From: Neckera pumila | Lineage: Eukaryota; Streptophyta; Bryopsida; Hypnales; Neckeraceae | Assembly: GCA_963969595.1 (NCBI GenBank) | Contig: OZ018417.1 | Span: forward strand, 4,652,501-4,716,500 | Length of the DNA: 64,000 nt | Reading direction: 5' to 3' | Part shown: piece after piece, positions 36,837-45,935 of the stretch | How positions within the stretch are numbered: position 1 is the first letter of the stretch | How the letters are laid out: every line of letters starts with the position of its first letter | Made by a program: the position numbers and the translations under genes | Notes under the pieces: generated by a model | The model's input: the letters and a program-made list of their open reading frames with translations, nothing else | Databases searched by the model: none | What the model was told of the DNA's origin: nothing

Positions 36837-37007
36837 CACTACATGAGAAAGGAGTGTTTTAAGTATAGTCCTAGTAGTATCGTCTTTAAGTAATGACCTT
36901 TAAATAAGGTTTTTAATATAATTTTATTAAGAACCTTACTTAAAGATCATCACTTAAAATACAATACTACTAGGACTGTACTTAAAACACCCCTTTCTCT
37001 TATAGTG
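36837..37007. mobile_element. CACTA-type palindromic MITE (171 bp)
   Basis: CACTACATGAGAAAGGAGTG at the left and CACCCCTTTCTCTTATAGTG at the right. The whole element is close to a palindrome around TTTTAATATAATTTTATTAA. The CACTAC...GTAGTG-like ends are typical of the CACTA/EnSpm superfamily. A sister copy lies at 43095-43297. Confidence 0.7.
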
Positions 37008-37417
37008 ATTAAGAAATAAAAAGTGGCTAAAAGGTGCTTCTAAGACCTTTATGAAGACCTTTACACATGGGTTAAGTTAGTGAGCACATTTTCGTTGGAC
37101 ATATGCTAACTGTAATTCGGTTAAAAGTCGTGTGGATCTTTTAAGTTATCTCGACAACCTCTTCATTTGATCCTCGAAGGGACATCTTTGATTAAGCCTT
37201 AGTAATTAAGTTTGATTTGGCTGTGGATTGCCACACCAGCAGAATTCTCCAGTCCACTTGAAAGGAGCAGTATTTGAAGGCCAATTTGAGTTGCATTTGA
37301 GTTGCATTTTCTGATTGAATTTTTTCAGAAATGAAGCAGCATGTTTCCCTCAGATAGTTTCTGAATTTCCGATTTTCCGAGAGCATTCTACCCGGCGTTG
37401 ATTCATGGATCAAACTC

Positions 37418-37627
37418 GTGGATGCAACTCGAGTTGCTCTAGTGTTTCACTCCTCATACGTGATGATGCGTACATCAAGATTGCGCTGGTTCAATGTCTT
37501 CTTCCTATTCATTCTACAACATGAATGCGTCCTTTTTCCAAAAAACTTGAGGATTCCGTTTTTTGGCAATATAATCGAAGTTTGGAAGCATCCCATGAGA
37601 TTACTACAAACACTGGCTAAGGAATAA
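37418..37627 (+). promoter_or_regulatory. Possible upstream ORF overlapping the MORN start (TAATG)
   Basis: A 69-codon frame in the presumed 5' leader ends with TAA at 37625-37627, overlapping the ATG of the MORN protein by one base. If the leader begins upstream of 37418, this arrangement could reduce or couple translation of the main frame. The transcript start is unknown and the peptide resembles nothing known, so this may be coincidence. Confidence 0.25.
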
Positions 37628-39368
37628 TGTCTGACGAGGAAGACAACGAAGCAACAGGGGTACTCCTTGAAACTCTATTACCTCGATATTTTACAACTGT
37701 GCACACATTCTGTGCGTTGTTCAAATCCAACAAATTACTAAAAAAGATTAAAAATCAAATTCTATAACGAGTGACAGTAATCGTCAAAGATAACACAACA
37801 GACAAGAGGATTTCTGGTAGCATGTATCTGTAATCTGAGGCAGTTTACATATGATTACGAATAAGTAATGCAGCTCACTAGATTTGCCACCAGTAATGCA
37901 GTTGAATGCGTAGACATAACTGCTTCTGTTCAATTCTCAAGAACCCGCCTTCCTGCTTTTGTTCGATAAAAGGAGCCTTAGGTTGCATGTGACACTGCAC
38001 AAAAGAAATATGTAAAATTTTACAGAGTATTTTCCATCCAAGACAGTTCTGATTCCATTTTCTGGGTGGACTCGTTTTCAGGAGTTTTCTTGGTCCGGGG
38101 AATTGGTAGATGGATGGATTCCATATGGCCCTGGAAAAGCAACTTATGCAAATGGAGACCGTTTTGAAGGGAACTATGATGACTCGAAACGAAACGGCAA
38201 GGGAAAGTATATGTACAGTAACGGGGCCGAGTATGAAGGGAACTATTCTCAGAGTCAAAAGACTGGATATGGTGTAATGAAGTACCCTGATAAGAGTGTC
38301 TACGACGGCAAGCTTCTGAGCCATCACTTCAATAGTCTGCGCATCCTTTTACTCAATAGCAACTGCAAGTCTCCAAGAGTTCAAACGCCGTCTGCAACTA
38401 TGTCGTTGGCTTCTGAGCTTTGATCGCTCCGTAAATTTCAAGATACTTAAGTACCTTGTGCCTGCAGGTGCATGGCATCGGGATATGAAACACGGAGAAG
38501 GGAAGTACACATACCCTAACCAGGATATATACAAGGGGGAATGGAAGAATAACATTCGACATGGTACAGGGACTTACTTCTTTGCAATGAGCATGAGTCA
38601 AGTAAGCCCTCCTCCTAAAGGCATTTCCTTGTCTTTCTGCTGCGGATATAGACAACACTGCTGAACTAGGAAGTTCTTTCGTTAATGTTAAAAAAATTTA
38701 AGAGGGCAAACCAAAGCTGCATAATTAGGAAATATGCACGTGAAAGTTTGTATCTTCGCTCTCTTAGAAAAAGGTTTACCCACTTCAGAAAACGAGATAG
38801 GTCCATTGCACTAGGATTATATGATTATCAAAGCTGTTGTCTCTTGAAGTTGAAAGCAAATAAGCCTGCGAGTTCAATCACAATAAAACATTGTATCTGA
38901 AGACTTGACACTATTTGCCATCCTCGTAGTAATCTATGAACTGTGATGTCCGTCATTGTCCTGTCAAAACCACATACACAGTTCATTTTCCTCATTGGAG
39001 TGTTCGTTAAGCGGTTTCGCACATGCATCAACTAAGCAAATCATCGATTCATGCAGTTCATAGGTACCTGGCTTGACGGAAACTATATTGCTGGGCAATG
39101 GGTCTTCCGGAACGGCGATGTATATGAAGGGAGTTTCAAGAAGAACAGGCCCGAGGGTAAGGGCAAGTTTATGTTCAGTACAAACAAGACCACAGTATAC
39201 GGGAAATTCGCTGACAAAAGATGGACTCAGGGAGATTGGATTCGCACACCAGCATGCGTGCTCGAAGCCAAGGAAGCTGTGCGCAAATTACCACCACCTC
39301 CGGTTTTCAGTCCTGTCATGGATCGCTCCAGCCAGCCCTGTTTTGTGACTCCGATGAAGTTTATGTAA
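37627..39368 (+). CDS. MORN-repeat protein, radial-spoke head (RSPH1/RSP1) type
   Basis: Four exons: 37627..37659, 38082..38307, 38468..38601, 39057..39368; 234 residues. After the acidic start MSDEEDNEATG comes EFSWSGELVDGWIPYGPGKA and then about seven MORN repeats (for example GKGKYMYSNGAEYEGNY, GEGKYTYPNQDIYKGEW and GKGKFMFS), followed by a proline-containing tail. MORN proteins of this size and start are radial-spoke head components of motile cilia (RSPH1 in animals, RSP1/RSP10 in Chlamydomonas). Assignment to one of them is a family-level inference. The second intron needs a GC donor (GACG|GCAAGC), because only that junction restores YDGAWHRD in phase. With the STPGR gene it points to swimming sperm. 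Exon 1 was chosen from its typical acidic start and phase 0. Confidence 0.85.
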
Positions 39369-40267
39369 AGGAGCATCAGCACACGTTAGGGAGCCACTAC
39401 CGTCCACGAACAGAGAAGACGTCTATTGAAAAATTGTCCACACCAATAGCATTGTAAAGTAATCACATTCTCATATATTTAAACAGGAGAGGTCTCACTC
39501 TACGACAGAACCCTAATAATCAGATGTTGTTTTGCATCACCACTACTACAGAATAACTCACTAGACGAGCAGGTCAATCCTCTAGAGTATACTCAAAACA
39601 CAAAATTCACAAACAAACAATCCTGCAAATTGTAGTCAATAAGACGAATCATGCACACATTTTCTCAACATTATCTCCCTCATGTTGGACAGAAGCATGA
39701 TGATAGATCAGGCTTTGCATCATAACGTAACCAAGGCACTTCAAGAGCTTCAGTTCCTTCCACCAAATCCTATGTTCATCAAATTTTGCAGCACGAGAGC
39801 CAGTTCTGTTAACACAAACAGGAAATCATTGATACAATATGTATTTGAGTATTACCGTATTCCCTACTTTTGGAAATCTTTCAATCTCCGCTTGCTTCCT
39901 CCAGAAAAGATTTAAAACTTCCTAGTCACACTCCATGATATAGACATATAGAGTGCAGGTGAACAAATAGACCACTCTCCAGAGTGCAGACGCATTGTAT
40001 TCCAGGCAATAGACACCATAATCAAGTCCAGTCCATTCAAGAAAGCAAAGCAAAGAGAAGACAGAAATTAGATGATGATAAAATTGACTACAGAACCAAA
40101 ATCATAATAAAAAAAATCTCAATGTTGAACATTTTAAATGCTTCCTTCTTACGGAAAATAGCAGGAAGTGGAGCTTGACGACAAAATGCTCTCACCTAAT
40201 TCTATAATCATGTGTACAATTCATTGGGTGGGAACACCTTGTTCGGCATGAAAGTAACTTCGTACTC
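39369..40267. other. Convergent intergenic region between MORN and RING genes
   Basis: Presumed 3' UTRs of the two converging genes; no other gene or repeat seen. Confidence 0.5.
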
Positions 40268-41065
40268 TCAGGACGCAATTGCGCGCACCAACCAATCTAA
40301 ACTAGGATACGAAAAATACACCACCAGGAAGGATGGCACTGCAAACAATACAGTGATCAAGAAGTACAGAGCAAGCACCAGGGTGCTAATAGGAAGCACA
40401 TACACTACAATGACCAGGAACAGCAGCACAAGAGGAATCCGCGCTGTGAACTGCAAAAACGACGCCACCATTCGAGAGCCAGATCTCCGCCACCGCATTA
40501 AACTCCATCCACTACTCTCCGGTGCAACAAAGCTACCTCTCACCACGCTGCCTGATTGTCGTTGCTCGACTCTAAGGCTTGGACGCCTCGCCCGAGAAAA
40601 TATCAACGCCACAAGTCCAAGGGAAGGAGATCCCACGGTATCCTCAGAACCTCCAGGAGGCCGACCGAGATCGCCTTGCAAGCTCTCCACGATCCAAAGC
40701 AGGAAAAAATTCTTACACGGATACCTAAGTTGACCCTTCCACTTGAATCGGAACGTCAGAAACTGACACCACGGGCAACAGATGAAGAGCGGCAAGTGGA
40801 GCGGCAAGCCAGAGAGCTTCACTGTCGCCCATTCCAAGTTCAGCACACAGTTCTTGCAGAGCGAATGACCACACCACAAGACATAAGGAGTATTCTCTCG
40901 GTCGTTGAAGCACTCCCAGCACACCGGACATTCTAAACTCTCCTCCAAGCTCCGGCTCCCTGCTCCTGCTCCTGCTCCCGTCCTCGGACTTGTTGAAGCT
41001 TTCTGATCGTTTTGGCACGCACAAGGCTCCATCGATCCTGCGCTTCTTCCAAATCTTCGAGGCAT
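40268..41065 (-). CDS. RING-finger protein with two C-terminal membrane segments (plant-type E3 ligase)
   Basis: Intronless, 265 residues (254 if the in-frame MEPCAC start at 41032 is used). Residues ~45-100 form a RING: CPVC, then LWCGHSLCKNC, then CPWC after a long insert, with the conserved flanking LPLFICCPWC and NFFLLWIVESLQGD. The middle is Ser/Arg-rich. Residues ~205-260 hold two hydrophobic segments (IPLVLLFLVIVVYVLPIST and LVLALYFLITVLFAVPSFLVV), and the chain ends YPSLDWLVRAIAS, a well-known ending of this plant family. The likely role is a membrane-anchored ubiquitin ligase; its substrate is unknown. An out-of-frame ATG at 41084 lies just upstream. Two telo-box motifs lie next to the start. 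Confidence 0.9.
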   Translation of the reverse strand: MPRRFGRSAGSMEPCACQNDQKASTSPRTGAGAGAGSRSLEESLECPVCWECFNDRENTPYVLWCGHSLCKNCVLNLEWATVKLSGLPLHLPLFICCPWCQFLTFRFKWKGQLRYPCKNFFLLWIVESLQGDLGRPPGGSEDTVGSPSLGLVALIFSRARRPSLRVEQRQSGSVVRGSFVAPESSGWSLMRWRRSGSRMVASFLQFTARIPLVLLFLVIVVYVLPISTLVLALYFLITVLFAVPSFLVVYFSYPSLDWLVRAIAS

Positions 41066-41066
41066 G

Positions 41067-41106
41067 AAACCCTAATCTCTTCAAAAGATGCTGTAAGAAA
41101 CCCTAA
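41067..41106 (+). promoter_or_regulatory. Two telo-box motifs upstream of the RING gene
   Basis: AAACCCTAA at 41067-41075 and AAACCCTAA at 41098-41106, 31 bases apart, immediately upstream of the start codon. Such boxes are common close to transcription starts of plant growth-related genes. Function here is inferred from position only. Confidence 0.45.
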
Positions 41107-41479
41107 AGCACCGTTCTTTCAAGTTTCAACTACAAATTTCTTTCATCTCTTCATCGCCGAACTTGCAAAATCTCACATCGAGTGTAGAGTGCAAAGCCAA
41201 TGCAACCCAACAGACGAAAATCGCATTGATTGCGGCATCGCAAAGAAATGCTGCCACCCACCCTGACAAGAATCAATAATAAGAACAGTTTTCCTGTAAC
41301 CCATCTGAGTGATCCGGCTTAACGCCGTAATATTTGGGACGAATGGAAACATCCTTCGATCAGGGTGGACAGAATTCTTTTTCATCCGAATTTCGTGGGG
41401 ACTCGGGGTGTCAGGGAGGACTGATCCACGGTTTGTTTGTTTTCATTATTACTACTATGACCCTGTGCCGTTGGCCCAA

Positions 41480-41815
41480 TTTTCATCTACTCTCGGTTCC
41501 ACTCTTGGTTCTACTTCCGATTCTACTCCCAGTTCTACTCCCGGTTCCACTCCCAGTACCAAGAACGCCACCAAAATCAAAGTAAAAGTAATTTTCTAAT
41601 TTTTTAATCAGTAAATACTTTGAAATTCAATAACTTTTGCACCACCGCTCCAAACACCATGAAACCAAGCCCGTGCACCCCTCCTCAGCGAGAGCTTTCC
41701 GACGTTACCAAGCACGCGGCCGGGGGACGCATTGTCAGGAAGTTGTCCACGCTACAAACAAAACAAAACAAAACAAAACAAAACAAACAAACAAACAAAC
41801 AAACAAATAGCCTCA
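41480..41815 (-). repeat. Compound satellite repeat, inverted copy
   Basis: Order along + strand: a minisatellite of TCTACTCCCAGT/GGTTCCACTCC units (41485-41555), ACGCCACCAAAATCAAAGTA, then a body with GCACCACCGCTCCAAACACC and GGAAGTTGTCCACG, then (CAAAA)n/(CAAA)n ending at TAGCCTCATTT. It is the reverse complement, block for block, of 45010-45580. Confidence 0.8.
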
Positions 41816-43094
41816 TTTAAAGTATTGATAGGCAATGTCAAAAGCGATCTTCAGTGTACTGAGGAAGCTATTGAAATAGATGGAATCTGTAATATAGGGA
41901 TGAAACTTATTTTTTCATCCAAAATAATATACATTCATCCAACATAGAGTGATATGGTTCTAAGATTTGGCAACATTTTATGATTTCATCCACAATGAGA
42001 GTAGGAATATCTTGTAAAAATATTTCTTTGAAAAAAAAATCATCGCCTTTTAGCAAAAATTGTCCCCTATTTTGACATGTGCCGCGCAAATTTGGTATTT
42101 CTTCACCTCTCTCCACTAATTTAGAGCCTTTGATTGCAAATATGAATTCAGAATTTGCAAATTTTATCAAGGGTGGAAAATATGAAATTCTAGTGTTTTT
42201 TCCAAGATAAAACATAGGGCAATAAGGGGGGCAATCTTCCTTGGTTAGCTTAGGGGGCTCTCATTAATTCAAAAAATTAATTGTTTGTTTTACCTTGAGA
42301 AAAATGCATGAATTTGGACTCATATTTGAAAACTTGCGATTTATGCTGCTCCGCACAAGTGTTTTTTTTAATATGTTGCAAGTAAGAAATATCAATTCTT
42401 ATTTTTTGTTTATCTTTTAAAGAAAAAGATTTGTTGGTGTTAAGCCACTAACAAAAGAAGAGATATCACAAACATACAGTCATCAAACATACAAATGCAC
42501 TCATACAATTTTTATTTTTATTTTTCCTACCCCTACTACCACTGACTAAAGTTTTATTGTTTTAAATTAGGTAAACCTTCTCTGATAAATTATCATGAAT
42601 AGAATAAGGTTTGTGAATAAATTAGGATAAGTCTAGAAGTACTAAATTGATCAATTATAAAAGGAAGGTGCAAATTTTACATTTATTCTCCAAGGTAAAA
42701 AATTTGGAGTTTTGGTCTCTAACTTTTTGAATAAATGTGACTTATACAAATAGGCTTTTCTTGGTCTAAATATATATTGTCTAATTTCAATAAAAAATTT
42801 AGCTACAAACATTTATAAAACCTAAGAAAAAATCAAGTTAAATTTTTTTTTTAAAATACTTTTTCATTTTTAATATATGTTGTTTCTATGCCCTATTTAC
42901 ATTGTTTACCTAGTCTTTTTGAATTTCATTTCTATTATGATAGAAAGTAATGTGAATAAGGATAAGAATTGATGTAGTTTTCTTACGGCTAGAAGTGAGG
43001 CAAACAAATTGTAGAACTAGATGCATCTAGGTTAAGAATTCATTTTCATTTTAGATAGGGGAATCTCTAGATTTACAAAGTAGATTTCTTTGGT

Positions 43095-43297
43095 CACTAC
43101 AAGAGAAAGGGGTGTTTTAAGTAGTGTCCTAGACATCACGTCTTTTAAGTAACGTCTTTTAAGTAAGTTTTTAAGTAAAATTTTACTAAAAAGATTGTCT
43201 TTTTAGTAAAATTTTACTTAAAAACTTACTTAAAAGACATTACTTAAAAGATGTGATGTCTAGGACACTGTTTAAAATACCCCTTTTTCTTGTAGTG
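43095..43297. mobile_element. CACTA-type palindromic MITE (203 bp) with GGT target duplication
   Basis: CACTACAAGAGAAAGGGGTG at the left; the right end is CCCCTTTTTCTTGTAGTG. The element is almost a perfect palindrome over its whole length. Flanking bases are GGT on both sides (43092-43094 and 43298-43300), the 3-bp duplication expected of CACTA/EnSpm transposons. Confidence 0.85.
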
Positions 43298-45009
43298 GGT
43301 GAATCTTTACTTTATATCAAACTAGTATGCCATATGTTGTTGCCAAAACCATTAGAATGTTATTTGATTTTGCTACAAAAATGACAGCTAAATTCTTTTA
43401 ATTTATTGTCATAAACATTTTCCAATCCTTTAAATATGACAAATCATTTGTAGCACTAAAAAGATGGAGTTTTTCAAAACTTTGAATTATTGGGATTCTA
43501 TCATAAAGAGGTTGAGTATACTAGCATATTTTTTGGCAAGCAATAATTCATATATGAAGGAAAGTTTGTATTCTTATTCTAGGTATAAAAGGACTTAAAC
43601 TTACAAAATACTTCAATATGAGTTACACTATAAATATGATTGCATGATGGAAATTGTAATGAGGAAGCCGTATTGTTTGTATTGCAAGCAATTATTGTAA
43701 TAATAAAGTGCCTTAGAACAACAAAAACAATACTATAAAAATTTCACATGAATTGTAATTTGTTGTCCGTACAGCCCAATCTTAACCAGCATTCTATAAG
43801 TTCATTTTATATTTCTCCAATACTTGAGACATTCCAACAAAGAAAAAAAGGTAGCTTGTTGCAATTCCTATCCAACTACCTATAGTTCCTTCCTAGCTAG
43901 CATAGTGAGGCAGAGGTTACAGGTGACAAAATTAAATTAAATTAAATTTTAATATTTATTTTAATTCCGAACCTCCAAATCCAAACCCACCTCTAAACCC
44001 AAACCCAAATCCACCCAACTACCCCTATATGTAATTTTAGTTTGTTTTGGGATATGCAATCAATATGGGATTTCATATCCCCTATACCTATATTCGTACC
44101 ACTATACATCTTCTATATTTTATTCATGTTCGTATAGTATCAATACCAATATCAATATAGTAATATATATTCTATAATTTGTATTTATATTTGTATCCCT
44201 ACCCGTATCCATATCTATACCCGTACTTGTATTTGTATCCCAAATCGACGGTGTCCATTTTATTTTCAACATTCCATCTGATGACAAAGAAGGGGGTTAA
44301 TTTTTTCCCAAAATTCAATTTGACGGTGGAGGATTTCCAATGGCGACAAGGGAAACTCAGGGTTGTGATGCATCTTTTCACTAGATAGTGCCAAATAGAT
44401 TCTTGCTGCTTTGTCCAGGGTTGTAAATAACGAGTTGAACTATTTTTTGTACAAGTTGTAATGGCCATAAAGCTCTAATTCATAAGAGAATGGTAACATA
44501 AGAAAATGATAGTTCATTAAGCATGTAAGCAGAATGGCCTCAAAATCCACCAAATCTTTCAAAACCCTCTATTTTTACTATGGGTGAGAAGTTAGAAGTC
44601 AATAAGTATTTATTTATAGATTGGTTCATGATGGCAAATACATCCCTTGTATTTGTCAAATTTCATCACTATTACTTCTCTTCTATCCATAAACAAGAAG
44701 AACTAGAATGATTATTTAACTTGTCAATGTCGTTTTTTTTCTTGTTTTCTGATGTTATTGTTGAAAATTTGAAAATATTTCTTCTCCCAAATTATACTAC
44801 TTCAATATTTATTAGTATAATTTAATCAACGTGTATCGCCCCGCAAAAGTGCCTATTCTTCCAATTTTTAGATCTTGTTTTCTTTTGAATAAATTCACAT
44901 TGAATTGGCCTATTAAACCATGGAAGAGCTAGATATTGACTTTACAAAGCTTAAATTTTTTTTTAAAAATTTGCACATTTTTGCTTATATCTTTGTACAA
45001 TTCTATTTA

Positions 45010-45580
45010 TTTTCTTCAAATGAGGCTGTTTGTTTGTTTGTTTGTTTGTTTGTTTGTTTGTTTGTTTGTTTGTTTGTTTGTTTGTTTGTTTGTTTGTTTG
45101 TTTGTTTGTTTGTTTGTTTGTTTGTTTGTTTGTTTGTTTGTTTGTTTGTTTGTTTGTTTTGTTTTGTTTTGTTTGTAGCGTGGACAACTTCCTGATCGTG
45201 CGTCCCCCAGCCGCATGCTTGGTACCGTTGGAAAACTCTCGCCGAGGAGGGGTGCACGGCTTGGTTTTGTGGCGTTTGGAGCGGTGGTGCAAAAGTTATT
45301 GAATTTCAAAGTATTTATTGATTAAAAACTTAGAAAATTACTTTTACTTTGATTTTGGTGGCGTTCTTGCTATTGGGAGTGGAACCGAGAGTTAGAAAAT
45401 TGCTTTCACTTTGATTTTGGTGGCGTTCTTGCTTCTGGGAGTGGAGCTGGGAGTGGAACCAGGAGTTAGAAAATTACTTTTGCTTTGATTTTGGTGGTGT
45501 TCTTGCTTCTAGGAGTGGAACTTGGAGTGGAACCAAGAGTTAGAAAATTACTTTTCCTTTGATTTTAGTTGTGGCAACGA
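45010..45580 (+). repeat. Compound satellite repeat: (GTTT)n, conserved body, ~80-bp minisatellite
   Basis: A long pure (GTTT)n run (about 45027-45160) becomes (GTTTT)n. It is followed by GTGGACAACTTCCTGA, TTGGTACCGTTGGAAAACTC, GAGGAGGGGTGCACGGCTTG and GCAAAAGTTATTGAATTTC. Then come three to four ~80-bp units of AGTTAGAAAATTRCTTT + GATTTTGGTGGCGTTCTTGC + TGGGAGTGGAAC (about 45335-45570). Inverted copy at 41.5-41.8 kb, diverged copy at 19.7 kb. Confidence 0.85.
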
Positions 45581-45935
45581 CACAGGGCACACTAGTTTAT
45601 AATGAAAATCTGTCTTTTAAAGGCTCAAGTAAAACTCGAGATGAATGAGAAATTACTTAAACTATAAATTACCCTAGTTCACTCAATTCATCTTGCAAAA
45701 CCCAATGAACCCAACCGAATGATGTCCGCCAGATGCGACCTTCCCGATGGATGGATTCGTTTCCCGTCAAACATATTTCATCCATCCACTATCCCTCACC
45801 TCTCTATCTTTGCGAAAGCAAGCAACGCCTTCACCACCACGATGTGTGGCGGGCTTCAATAATCTCTTCCCACAAATTGTCGCTCGTCGGAATCCCAATC
45901 GCCATAGCCACCCAGCCCGCGCACACGCGGTGCTA

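Larger units (their letters stand above)
27789..37626. other. Gene-poor region dominated by TTAA-flanked elements
   Basis: It contains at least five long elements of the TTAA/CCCCTAAAG family (28388-29530, 31446-32371, 32466-33640, 34470-35389, 35657-36578), two small MITEs (28445-28644, 29932-30256), a CACTA-type palindrome (36837-37007) and one unexplained 191-codon open frame (30356-30931). Between them the sequence is AT-rich and featureless. The final ~200 bases are probably the promoter and 5' UTR of the MORN gene. Confidence 0.6.
41107..45935. other. Intergenic region with inverted compound satellites
   Basis: Outside the compound repeats (41480-41815, 45010-45580), the CACTA MITE (43095-43297) and a pyrimidine-rich TATTTGTATCCCTACCCGTA-like stretch (about 44165-44245), I see nothing coding. 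The last ~200 bases are GC-richer and are probably the leader of the DUF3598 gene. Confidence 0.5.

Noticed and set aside
40212..40936. Open frames of 173 and 126 codons on the + strand
   Set aside because: Antisense to the RING protein, which has clear family motifs over its whole length.
45003..45309. Long open frames of repeated CLFV or NKQT residues
   Set aside because: They are translations of the (GTTT)n microsatellite, not proteins.
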